Positions 1 through 5,166 of a stretch of 5,166 bases of DNA are shown in pieces. The stretch is taken from NCBI GenBank assembly GCA_011524425.1, contig WTKI01000046.1, forward strand, positions 1 through 5,166, in the 5' to 3' direction. Within the stretch, counting starts at the first letter, position 1; each line of letters starts with the position of its first letter. A program made the translations under genes and the position numbers. Source of the DNA: Altererythrobacter sp. Lineage in GTDB: Bacteria; Pseudomonadota; Alphaproteobacteria; Sphingomonadales; Sphingomonadaceae. The notes below the pieces were generated by a model that searched no databases, was not told the origin of the DNA, and saw only the letters and a list, made by a program, of their open reading frames with translations.

Positions 1-168
1 GGGTGTATTTTCTCAGATGGCGTGAATGACGCTTCAGTGGCCAAGCTGTATGATTCTGCGAGTTCGGCAAACGAAGTGCTGGACTATCTCGCGCGCAACA
101 ATTGTTTTGCAGACTGGCCAGAAGTTCAAGCTGCCATGGCCAAGCGTAACCCTCAGCTCGCTGCGTAG
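1..168 (+). CDS. C-terminal end of an unidentified protein (5' truncated by window edge)
   Basis: Frame 1 is open from the first base to a TAG at 166-168 and encodes the last 55 residues of a protein. It begins GCIFSDGVNDASV and ends KRNPQLAA. The piece is soluble-looking, with no membrane segment, and contains a mixed-charge helical stretch (SSANEVLDYLARNN) followed by FADWPEVQAAMAKR. I do not recognise a family from this fragment. It lies 41 bp upstream of the glycosyltransferase on the same strand, so it is probably another member of the polysaccharide locus, but this is inferred from position only. The residue composition is typical of real coding sequence, and no competing plausible gene overlaps it. 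Confidence 0.55.
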   Translation, partial: GCIFSDGVNDASVAKLYDSASSANEVLDYLARNNCFADWPEVQAAMAKRNPQLAA

Positions 169-183
169 GCACAATCCATGAAG

Positions 184-190
184 CCCCCCC
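184..190 (+). repeat. Run of seven C upstream of the glycosyltransferase
   Basis: Seven consecutive C residues lie between the upstream stop (166-168) and the glycosyltransferase start. An ATG at 178-180 just before the run opens a five-codon frame (MKPPQ) that stops at 193-195. One extra C would put that ATG in frame with the glycosyltransferase. No other homopolymer of note lies nearby. Whether the tract varies in length cannot be seen from one sequence. Confidence 0.5.
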
Positions 191-209
191 AGTAAGATTG
201 GATCAAGTG

Positions 210-1571
210 ATGGCACATTCTCAAAAGACAATCCTCATCGATGGCTACAATCTTGGGCTGGAGAAAGGCACGGGAGTAGCAACCTATGCGCGCAATCTGA
301 GCTATGAAATTCATGGCTTAGGCCACAAGGTTTCTGTTCTTTACGGAAATCGCGGAGGGCAGCAGCGAGACTCTTTGCTCAACGAGATATCCTTTTTCGA
401 TGGTCCTGTTGAGCAACACAGGTTCTTCGCAATGCTGGAGCGAGCAAAGCAAGCATTGCGGGGGCCACTAAGCTATCGAGCCAAACAGGTGCCTGTCACA
501 GGCCGCATTGTAACGCGAAACTTCTCAGCTCGGCTCCCCTATTTTGACGCGCTTTATAATTCCAATGAAGTCTATAAAAATGCTCAAGGCGCTTTCTGGG
601 TGTGGAAGCGGTTAGCCAAGGTGAGCCTGCCTGAGCGACCAGACCTAGCGCATTGGACTTATCCCTTGCCTGTACGCGTTGCCAAAGTGCCCAATATTTA
701 CACTCTGCACGACCTTGTACCCCTGCGGCTGCCGTACACGACGCTCGACAACAAGAAGCGCTATCTGAAGCTTATGCGGCTGCTTGGTAAGCAGGCAGAA
801 CATATCGTTACTGTGTCTGAGAACTCGAAACGTGACCTGATTGAACTGGTCGGGATACCGGAAGAACGGATTACCAACACATATCAATCCGTCCAAATCC
901 CTGACAAATATCGCAATAAGCCGGAAGATCAGCTTGCGAGAGAAGTCGAAGGGGTGACCGGCTTTGATTACAAAGGATATTTCCTCTTCTGGGGTTCGTT
1001 AGAGCCAAAGAAGAACATCGGACGCATCATTGAAGCGTACCTTGCAAGCGATGTTGAAACGCCGCTTGTGATCATCGGTGCACAGGCTTGGAAAGCGGAA
1101 AAAGAGCTCGCATTGCTGAATGAAGGCATGCGCTCAGAAGAAGATCGCCGGTCTGATAAGGATGCACCAAACCCTGTTATCTCTGCGATCGCCCGTCAGC
1201 GCGGTGCGCGCAAGCGGATCATCCGGATGGATTATGCGCCATTCAGCTTGCTTGTCAGCATGATCCGCGGAGCAAAAGCCGCAATCTTCCCTTCCCTATA
1301 TGAAGGTTTTGGCTTGCCGGCTCTCGAAGCCATGCTTTTGAACACGCCCGTCATCTGTTCCAACACGTCATCACTTCCAGAAGTGGTTGGCGATGCGGCT
1401 TACATGGTTGACCCTTACGACACACAGGCGATCACTCAAGCGATCCGGACGCTTGATGCCGATGCAGACTTGCGCGCAGACCTGACGGAACGAGGCGCGC
1501 AGCAGGCGTCTAAGTATAGTCCTGAAAATTATCGCGAGCGGCTAAATTCAGTCTATAAGAGCTTCCTGTGA
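210..1571 (+). CDS. Glycosyltransferase family 4 (GT-B fold), exopolysaccharide synthesis
   Basis: A retaining GT-B glycosyltransferase of about 453 residues. It would transfer a sugar from a nucleotide-sugar donor to a lipid-linked polysaccharide intermediate on the cytoplasmic side of the inner membrane. Residues below are counted from the ATG at 210. The N-terminal acceptor half starts with a Rossmann strand and glycine loop ([10 protein letters not shown], about 7-16; [12 protein letters not shown], about 19-30). The hinge region has [11 protein letters not shown] (about 165-175) and [11 protein letters not shown]. The C-terminal donor-binding half has GSLEPKKNI (about 262-270) and the EX7E motif in [11 protein letters not shown] (Glu365 and Glu373), then [11 protein letters not shown], all typical of GT4. 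There is no signal peptide or clear membrane span. The start is uncertain: TTG at 198 and GTG at 207 are in frame, but ATG 210 has a GGA seven bases upstream and the N-terminus then begins right before the first strand. The stop overlaps the next gene's GTG. The sugar specificity cannot be read, although mannosyltransferase-like proteins share these motifs. Confidence 0.9.
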   Translation: MAHSQKTILIDGYNLGLEKGTGVATYARNLSYEIHGLGHKVSVLYGNRGGQQRDSLLNEISFFDGPVEQHRFFAMLERAKQALRGPLSYRAKQVPVTGRIVTRNFSARLPYFDALYNSNEVYKNAQGAFWVWKRLAKVSLPERPDLAHWTYPLPVRVAKVPNIYTLHDLVPLRLPYTTLDNKKRYLKLMRLLGKQAEHIVTVSENSKRDLIELVGIPEERITNTYQSVQIPDKYRNKPEDQLAREVEGVTGFDYKGYFLFWGSLEPKKNIGRIIEAYLASDVETPLVIIGAQAWKAEKELALLNEGMRSEEDRRSDKDAPNPVISAIARQRGARKRIIRMDYAPFSLLVSMIRGAKAAIFPSLYEGFGLPALEAMLLNTPVICSNTSSLPEVVGDAAYMVDPYDTQAITQAIRTLDADADLRADLTERGAQQASKYSPENYRERLNSVYKSFL

Positions 1572-2758
1572 TTGAAACTAAAAACACCCATAAAACATCG
1601 CGTGCGGTGATCGCATGTATCGCGGCATTATTCGTGTCCGCCTGTTCAACTTTAGGTGCCGCTGGGCCAAGCACGGGCACTTTGCGCGGGGCAGACAGCG
1701 AAGCCTATGCGGGTGCAGACATTGCAGTTGTCGACATCGACGGAAGCAGTGTTGCGAGGATCGCGGCGTCTGAAAAAGCGCAAAGCTTCGCGCAAGTTTT
1801 CGGCGATACAGAATTCACTGCGCCCCGATTGGCAAAAGGGGATGTTGTCAGTGTGACCATCTGGGAAGCGCCACCAGCTGTGCTGTTCGCACCCCAGCTG
1901 TCTGGGGCGATGTCCATACAATCAGGGGCAGCTCAAAATATTTCGCTGCCAAATCAGCCAGTCGATGAAATGGGGACGATTACGGTGCCCTTCATTGGCA
2001 AGGTGCCAGCCGAGGGCCGCACAACATCTGAAATGCAAACTGAAATCATTCGCGGACTTGATGGCAGAGCGAATGACCCGCAAGTGCTAGTGCGGCTGAT
2101 TGATAACCAAGCGAATAATGTCACTGTGTTGGGTAAAGTCGCAAGCACAAGGCGGGTGCCCCTTTCCTCGCGAGGAGAACGCTTGCTCGATGTGCTCGCT
2201 CAAGCTGGCGGCCCTTCCCAGGAAGTAGAGCAGACCTCTATTCGCATAGCGCGCGGCGATGTGGCAGCTACTATGCCACTTGACGCAGTGATACTCGATC
2301 CAGCGCAGAACATTCCGTTGCTCTCGCAGGACATTGTGACGGTTCTACACCAACCCTATAGCTTCATCGCGCTAGGCGCAGTGACTCGCAATGCAGAGAT
2401 TCCGTTCGAAGGATCGGGATTGACATTGGCGCAAGCGTTAGGCCGGATTGGCGGGCTAAGAGATGATCGCGCAGACATCCGAGGCGTTTTTGTCTTCCGG
2501 TTTGAATCCCCAGATGCGCTTGACATGGCTCAAGTCGATATTGCTCAAGCCAGGCAGGATGGTCACGTCCCGGTCATTTATCGATTGGATCTGTCTCAAG
2601 CGTCAGGAATCTTCACAGCTCAGGATTTCAAAATGCGAGATGATGACGTGGTGTATGTCTCAAGTGCGCCGGGTGCTGATCTGCAAAAATTCCTCCAAAC
2701 CCTTTCCAATGTCGCTTTGTCGACTATCGCCATTACGAACTCGATTGATCGAAACTAA
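1568..2758 (+). CDS. Wza/GumB-type outer-membrane polysaccharide export lipoprotein
   Basis: This 396-residue protein belongs to the outer-membrane polysaccharide export (OPX) family, whose members form an oligomeric channel that carries capsule or exopolysaccharide across the periplasm and outer membrane. A basic N-terminus (Lys5, Lys9, Arg12) precedes a hydrophobic stretch and a lipobox FVSAC with Cys26 as the probable acylated residue. The polysaccharide export domain spans roughly 85-180 (RLAKGDVVSVTIWEAP; GTITVPFIGKVPAEGRT; DPQVLVRLIDN). Two SLBB-type domains follow, one from about 184 (NVTVLGKVASTRRVPL, LLDVLAQAGG) and one from about 265 (FIALGAVTRNAEIPF, LAQALGRIGGL). A C-terminal helix, about 370-392, would correspond to the membrane-crossing helix of Wza. 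The length is close to that of Wza (about 380). The start is GTG, and the GTGA overlap with the upstream glycosyltransferase implies coupled translation. No tyrosine kinase or chain-length regulator partner is in the window. Confidence 0.92.
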   Translation: MIETKNTHKTSRAVIACIAALFVSACSTLGAAGPSTGTLRGADSEAYAGADIAVVDIDGSSVARIAASEKAQSFAQVFGDTEFTAPRLAKGDVVSVTIWEAPPAVLFAPQLSGAMSIQSGAAQNISLPNQPVDEMGTITVPFIGKVPAEGRTTSEMQTEIIRGLDGRANDPQVLVRLIDNQANNVTVLGKVASTRRVPLSSRGERLLDVLAQAGGPSQEVEQTSIRIARGDVAATMPLDAVILDPAQNIPLLSQDIVTVLHQPYSFIALGAVTRNAEIPFEGSGLTLAQALGRIGGLRDDRADIRGVFVFRFESPDALDMAQVDIAQARQDGHVPVIYRLDLSQASGIFTAQDFKMRDDDVVYVSSAPGADLQKFLQTLSNVALSTIAITNSIDRN

Positions 2759-2841
2759 AAAAGTTTGGGGTCTAGGGCACTAAATCCGAGCTAGAGCGTT
2801 CGGAGGCATTAGGTTTGTTTTTCGATCCAGAATCAGTCCTG

Positions 2842-2850
2842 AAGGGGAGA
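2842..2850 (+). promoter_or_regulatory. Strong Shine-Dalgarno for the cytochrome c gene
   Basis: AAGGGGAGA lies 3 bases before ATG 2854 and 6 bases before a second in-frame ATG at 2857. It excludes the longer reading from TTG 2815, which has no such site and would bury the lipoprotein signal behind 13 extra residues. Spacing slightly favours ATG 2857, and the two starts differ by one methionine. Confidence 0.75.
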
Positions 2851-2853
2851 ACT

Positions 2854-3375
2854 ATGATGAAGCTGCATCTTTCACTTGGCATGCTTGCACCTATCGCATT
2901 GCTAACGGCCTGTGGTGGCGGTGGAGAAGAACCTGCTAGCGAAGCCGAAGCGCCTACTGAAGAAGCAAGCGAGACTGCGGCAGCAGAGCCTGCTGAAGAA
3001 GCGCCAGGAGCTCCAGCTGCTGACGACATTGAGACGGTTGATGGCACTATTTTTGCTGACTTCACCGGTGATGCCGCTGCAGGTGAGAAAGTGTTCTTGC
3101 AGTGTAAATCTTGCCACGTAGTCGAGCCCGGCCAAAACCGCATTGGCCCGTCGCTCGCTGGCATTGTTGGTCGCACAGCTGGAACAATTGAAGGCTTTAA
3201 CTACACAGATGCCAATGCCAATAGCGGCATTACCTGGACCAAGGAAAAAATGTTCCAGTATCTGGAAGACCCAATGCGCGTGATTCCAGGAACGAAAATG
3301 GCATTTGCGGGGCTTAAAGATGCGCAAGACCGCGCTGACATTATTGCATATCTGGAATCCGCTTCCGCAGAATAA
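2854..3375 (+). CDS. Membrane-anchored (lipoprotein) class I cytochrome c, c2-like
   Basis: A 173-residue monohaem cytochrome c that would carry electrons in the periplasm while tethered by a lipid anchor. The start at ATG 2854 (or 2857) is set by the ribosome binding site. A short signal peptide ends in the lipobox LLTAC with Cys20. It is followed by GGGG and a low-complexity Ala/Glu/Pro-rich linker, about 25-58. The haem domain, about 66-170, has the covalent attachment motif CKSCH (Cys84, Cys87, axial His88), the conserved RIGPSLAGIVGR and GFNYTDAN segments, and the axial Met149 in IPGTKMAFAGL. These match mitochondrial cytochrome c and bacterial c2/c550 proteins. The gene stands 95 bp after the export gene and converges on hemA. 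The neighbourhood suggests, but does not prove, a role as donor to the photosynthetic reaction centre; terminal oxidase donor is the main alternative. A cycA-like name is possible but the orthology is not certain. Confidence 0.92.
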   Translation: MMKLHLSLGMLAPIALLTACGGGGEEPASEAEAPTEEASETAAAEPAEEAPGAPAADDIETVDGTIFADFTGDAAAGEKVFLQCKSCHVVEPGQNRIGPSLAGIVGRTAGTIEGFNYTDANANSGITWTKEKMFQYLEDPMRVIPGTKMAFAGLKDAQDRADIIAYLESASAE

Positions 3376-3402
3376 ACACACCGCCCATTCTGGTGGTTCG
3401 TT

Positions 3403-3439
3403 AAAAAGGGCGCGGTCCGCAATGGGATCGCGCCCTTTT
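3403..3439. terminator. Bidirectional intrinsic terminator between cytochrome c and hemA
   Basis: AAAAGGGCGCG at 3404-3414 is perfectly complementary to CGCGCCCTTTT at 3429-3439. The stem can be extended by four more pairs (GTCC with GGAT, one G-U), leaving the six-base loop GCAATG. The GC core ends in a T run on the plus strand (3436-3439) and, read the other way, in five T (complement of 3403-3407). It could therefore end both the cytochrome transcript, 28 bases after its stop, and the hemA transcript, about 75 bases after its stop. A weaker six-pair hairpin (3380-3385 with 3392-3397) lies just before it. Confidence 0.85.
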
Positions 3440-3476
3440 CGTTGCCCGGTCGGAGGGAGGATCCGGGCTTTGGACC

Positions 3477-3503
3477 AGCCTGATCAATGGGAGCAATCAG
3501 GCT
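3477..3503 (-). other. Hairpin just downstream of hemA
   Basis: AGCCTGAT at 3477-3484 and ATCAGGCT at 3496-3503 form a perfect eight-pair stem with an eleven-base loop. The first transcribed arm begins 11 bases after the hemA stop codon. There is no T run behind it, so it is more likely a 3' mRNA-protecting hairpin or an auxiliary pause element than a complete terminator. The bidirectional terminator lies about 40 bases further on. Confidence 0.5.
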
Positions 3504-3514
3504 AGTTGATCGAG

Positions 3515-4735
3515 CTATGCCGCAATCTGACCTCGAGCGAGTTCGCATTGGGACCAGATATCGCTAAGCGCATGGATCAAGCGATCGATGTCGTCATCGC
3601 TATGGACCGGCGAAGGTGTCAGACGCAGGCGCTCAGTCCCCACCGGAACCGTCGGATAATTGATCGGCTGAACGTATATGCCGTGATTATCCATCAGCCA
3701 GTCACTGATCATTTTGCATTTCTTTGCATCACCCACCATTACAGGGATGATATGGCTAGGATTGGGCAAGTGCGGAATGCGAAGCACATCGAGCTTGCGC
3801 CGCACCGTCGCAACACGGTCTCGCTGCGCCTCACGCTCGGCATTGCTTTGCTTTAAATGCTTGATGCTGGCACAGGCACCAGCGGCAACGGCAGGCGGTA
3901 ATGCAGTGCTAAAGATGAAGCCGCTGGCAAAGGTCCGCACAAAGTCAACAAGATCCGCTGACGCAGCGATATATCCGCCCATGACACCAAAGGCCTTGCC
4001 AAGCGTGCCTTCGATAACAGTGATCCTATCCATCAGCCCTTCGCGCTCTGCAACGCCGCCGCCGCGCGGACCATACAATCCGACTGCATGGACCTCATCG
4101 ATATAGCTCATGGCGCCATGCTTCTCGCACACGTCGAGGATTTCAGCGATGGGCGCAATGTCGCCATCCATGGAATAGACGCTTTCAAACGCGACTAGCT
4201 TAGGCACCTCCGGCCCGTATTCCGAAAGCATAGCATCGAGATCATCGACATCATTATGCTTCCATATCTTATAAGGTGCGCGCGAATGTCGAATGCCTTC
4301 AATCATGGAAGCATGGTTCAAGGCATCGGAGAACACCACGCAGCCCGGGATCTTGTTGGCAAGTGTTCCTAGTCCGGCCCAGTTGGAAACATAGCCGCTT
4401 GTGAACAAAAGAGCGGCTTCTTTGCCATGGAGATCTGCAAGCTCGCGCTCGAGCAAAACGTGATGATGGTTTGTCCCTGAAATATTGCGCGTGCCGCCCG
4501 CGCCTGCGCCGCATTCATCCAGCACTTTATGCATGGCCTCAAGCACCACCGGATTCTGCCCCATTCCCAGGTAATCGTTCGAGCACCACACTGTTACATC
4601 TTGCGTGCCGTCGTTCACGTAGCGCGTGGCATGCGGAAAGCTGCCCCGATGTCTCTCGATCTCCGTAAACACACGATAGCGCCCTTCTTCTCGGACCTTC
4701 TGGAGCTCATCACTAAAGAATGTGTCGAAATCCAT
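3515..4735 (-). CDS. hemA: 5-aminolevulinate synthase (ALAS, C4 pathway)
   Basis: This 406-residue, full-length PLP enzyme condenses glycine with succinyl-CoA to 5-aminolevulinate, the first committed step of haem and bacteriochlorophyll synthesis in alphaproteobacteria. The N-terminus has the ALAS-typical EGRYRVF (Arg21). CSNDYLGMG (about 51-59) and [12 protein letters not shown] (about 81-92) follow, then DALNHASMI (His141), [10 protein letters not shown] (Ser188) and [12 protein letters not shown] (Asp213, His216). The PLP lysine is in EGTLGKAFG (Lys247), and the C-terminal carboxylate-binding segment is [12 protein letters not shown] (about 367-378). Numbering runs about one behind the Rhodobacter capsulatus enzyme as I recall it. 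The related AON synthase and KBL ligase are disfavoured by the N-terminal region and the NISGTNHHH segment. The ATG start has an AGAGGAAAG site upstream that lies within the end of puhE, and the gap to that gene is four bases. The symbol here means ALA synthase, not the unrelated glutamyl-tRNA reductase. It is presumably regulated with the photosynthesis operon. Confidence 0.97.
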   Translation of the reverse strand: MDFDTFFSDELQKVREEGRYRVFTEIERHRGSFPHATRYVNDGTQDVTVWCSNDYLGMGQNPVVLEAMHKVLDECGAGAGGTRNISGTNHHHVLLERELADLHGKEAALLFTSGYVSNWAGLGTLANKIPGCVVFSDALNHASMIEGIRHSRAPYKIWKHNDVDDLDAMLSEYGPEVPKLVAFESVYSMDGDIAPIAEILDVCEKHGAMSYIDEVHAVGLYGPRGGGVAEREGLMDRITVIEGTLGKAFGVMGGYIAASADLVDFVRTFASGFIFSTALPPAVAAGACASIKHLKQSNAEREAQRDRVATVRRKLDVLRIPHLPNPSHIIPVMVGDAKKCKMISDWLMDNHGIYVQPINYPTVPVGTERLRLTPSPVHSDDDIDRLIHALSDIWSQCELARGQIAA

Positions 4736-4739
4736 GATT

Positions 4740-5166
4740 TCAGCTTTCCTCTTTTGTTATAACAGTTTGCGCCGTTGAAGACCGGCCAAGATTAGGAGAA
4801 TGAACGCGCGTTCGCGCTTGCGGCAGGGCCCAGCCCCACAACATTCCGTCGCGAAACGGAAGCGCGAGAAAAAGATGCTCAAGCAAACCAAGCGATGCGA
4901 GCGCAAACAACAAGCTAGCCCCGATGGCTTCAGCGCTCCCCGCATCAGCGGAAAAGGCCGCTTGGCCAAGCGCGATGCTTAGTGCAGCGATACCCAACAG
5001 AGCGAGCAGAAGCGCAGGACTGAACCGGTTTGCACCGTAATAACTACGCAAATAGCCAAGATGATCAGGCAGGATGTCTGTGTAGGTATTCGGAACGCCG
5101 GCATAGATGCATAGCTTTGCGCTGAGCCTCAGTGCGTAGAGCAACGCGAAAGTCATGGCTCCGATC
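4740..5166 (-). CDS. puhE: Photosynthetic complex assembly protein PuhE, C-terminal part (5' end beyond window)
   Basis: The minus-strand frame is open through the window edge. It reads [17 protein letters not shown] from the edge, so the ATG at 5156 is an internal methionine and the gene is 5' truncated. About 142 residues are visible, whereas PuhE proteins (DUF3623, photosynthetic complex assembly protein 2) have about 250. Family-like segments are [27 protein letters not shown], a membrane span around [19 protein letters not shown], and another ending in [18 protein letters not shown]. At least three hydrophobic spans are present, so it is an inner-membrane protein. In phototrophic proteobacteria puhE lies in the puh-acsF-puhE-hemA stretch and affects assembly of the reaction centre and light-harvesting complex; the exact biochemical role is unclear. 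The last 25 or so residues are polar and cytoplasmic-looking. The family call comes from remembered motifs plus the adjacent hemA, which agree well. Confidence 0.85.
   Translation of the reverse strand, partial: IGAMTFALLYALRLSAKLCIYAGVPNTYTDILPDHLGYLRSYYGANRFSPALLLALLGIAALSIALGQAAFSADAGSAEAIGASLLFALASLGLLEHLFLALPFRDGMLWGWALPQARTRVHSPNLGRSSTAQTVITKEES
4744..4752 (-). promoter_or_regulatory. Shine-Dalgarno of hemA, inside the 3' end of puhE
   Basis: On the minus strand AGAGGAAAG precedes the hemA ATG (4735-4733); the AGGA core is 11 bases away, slightly long. The site overlaps the last codons of puhE, whose TGA is at 4742-4740, so ribosomes finishing puhE can reload directly onto hemA. Confidence 0.65.

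Noticed and set aside
198..209. TTG 198 as the glycosyltransferase start
   Set aside because: It adds only MDQV, and the GGA at 200-202 fits better as the ribosome site of ATG 210. It cannot be excluded.
2771..2795. TCTAG...CTAGA inverted repeat after the export gene
   Set aside because: Only five pairs with a fifteen-base loop and no T run, so it is not supportable as a terminator or operator.
2815..2853. Longer start (TTG 2815) for the cytochrome gene
   Set aside because: It has no ribosome binding site and adds polar residues before the signal peptide, while ATG 2854/2857 has a strong AAGGGGAGA site and a clean lipoprotein signal.
2759..2853. Promoter or PpsR/CrtJ operator (TGT-N12-ACA) upstream of the cytochrome
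   Set aside because: The only TGT in the spacer (2816-2818) is not followed by ACA at the right distance, and no convincing -35/-10 pair was found.
2772..3381. Two long minus-strand open frames across the cytochrome
   Set aside because: They mirror the Ala/Glu-rich codons of the cytochrome and have low-complexity Ser/Ala or Cys/Arg/Phe-rich products with no recognisable domains.
3506..3856. Plus-strand open frame opposite the 3' end of hemA
   Set aside because: It is antisense to a well-conserved gene, has no family-like motifs, and the hemA frame fully explains the sequence.
1..5166. CRISPR array, tRNA or rRNA gene, insertion sequence
   Set aside because: No spaced direct repeats, no tRNA-like cloverleaf, and no transposase or terminal inverted repeats were seen; the window is almost fully explained by protein genes.

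Overview
The window most likely comes from an alphaproteobacterium that makes bacteriochlorophyll, plausibly an aerobic anoxygenic phototroph of the Sphingomonadales (Erythrobacter-like). The evidence is a puhE-hemA pair on the minus strand. This is a characteristic end of photosynthesis gene clusters, where puhE (photosynthetic complex assembly) is followed by the ALA synthase gene that feeds tetrapyrrole synthesis. ALA synthase of the C4 (Shemin) type is itself an alphaproteobacterial trait. The genus-level placement is inference only.

Left part (1-2758, plus strand): a surface polysaccharide locus. It starts with the 3' end of an unidentified gene (1-168). A GT-B glycosyltransferase of the GT4 type follows (about 210-1571). 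Its stop overlaps by four bases the GTG start of a Wza/GumB-type outer-membrane polysaccharide export lipoprotein (1568-2758). The last two are clearly one translationally coupled unit that assembles and exports an exopolysaccharide or capsule.

Middle (2759-3514): a 95-bp spacer leads to a c-type cytochrome (2854-3375) with its own strong ribosome binding site. It carries a lipoprotein signal, an Ala/Glu-rich tether and a mitochondrial/c2-like haem domain. It converges on hemA, and a long perfect hairpin flanked by A and T runs (3403-3439) looks like a shared bidirectional terminator. A second hairpin (3477-3503) lies just behind the hemA stop.

Right part (3515-5166, minus strand): hemA, preceded by puhE, which runs off the right edge. 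Only four bases separate the puhE stop from the hemA start, so the hemA ribosome binding site lies inside puhE and the genes are co-transcribed. The window therefore appears to hold one end of a photosynthesis gene cluster abutting exopolysaccharide genes. A membrane-tethered cytochrome c sits at the junction and is a candidate electron carrier for the photosynthetic or respiratory chain.
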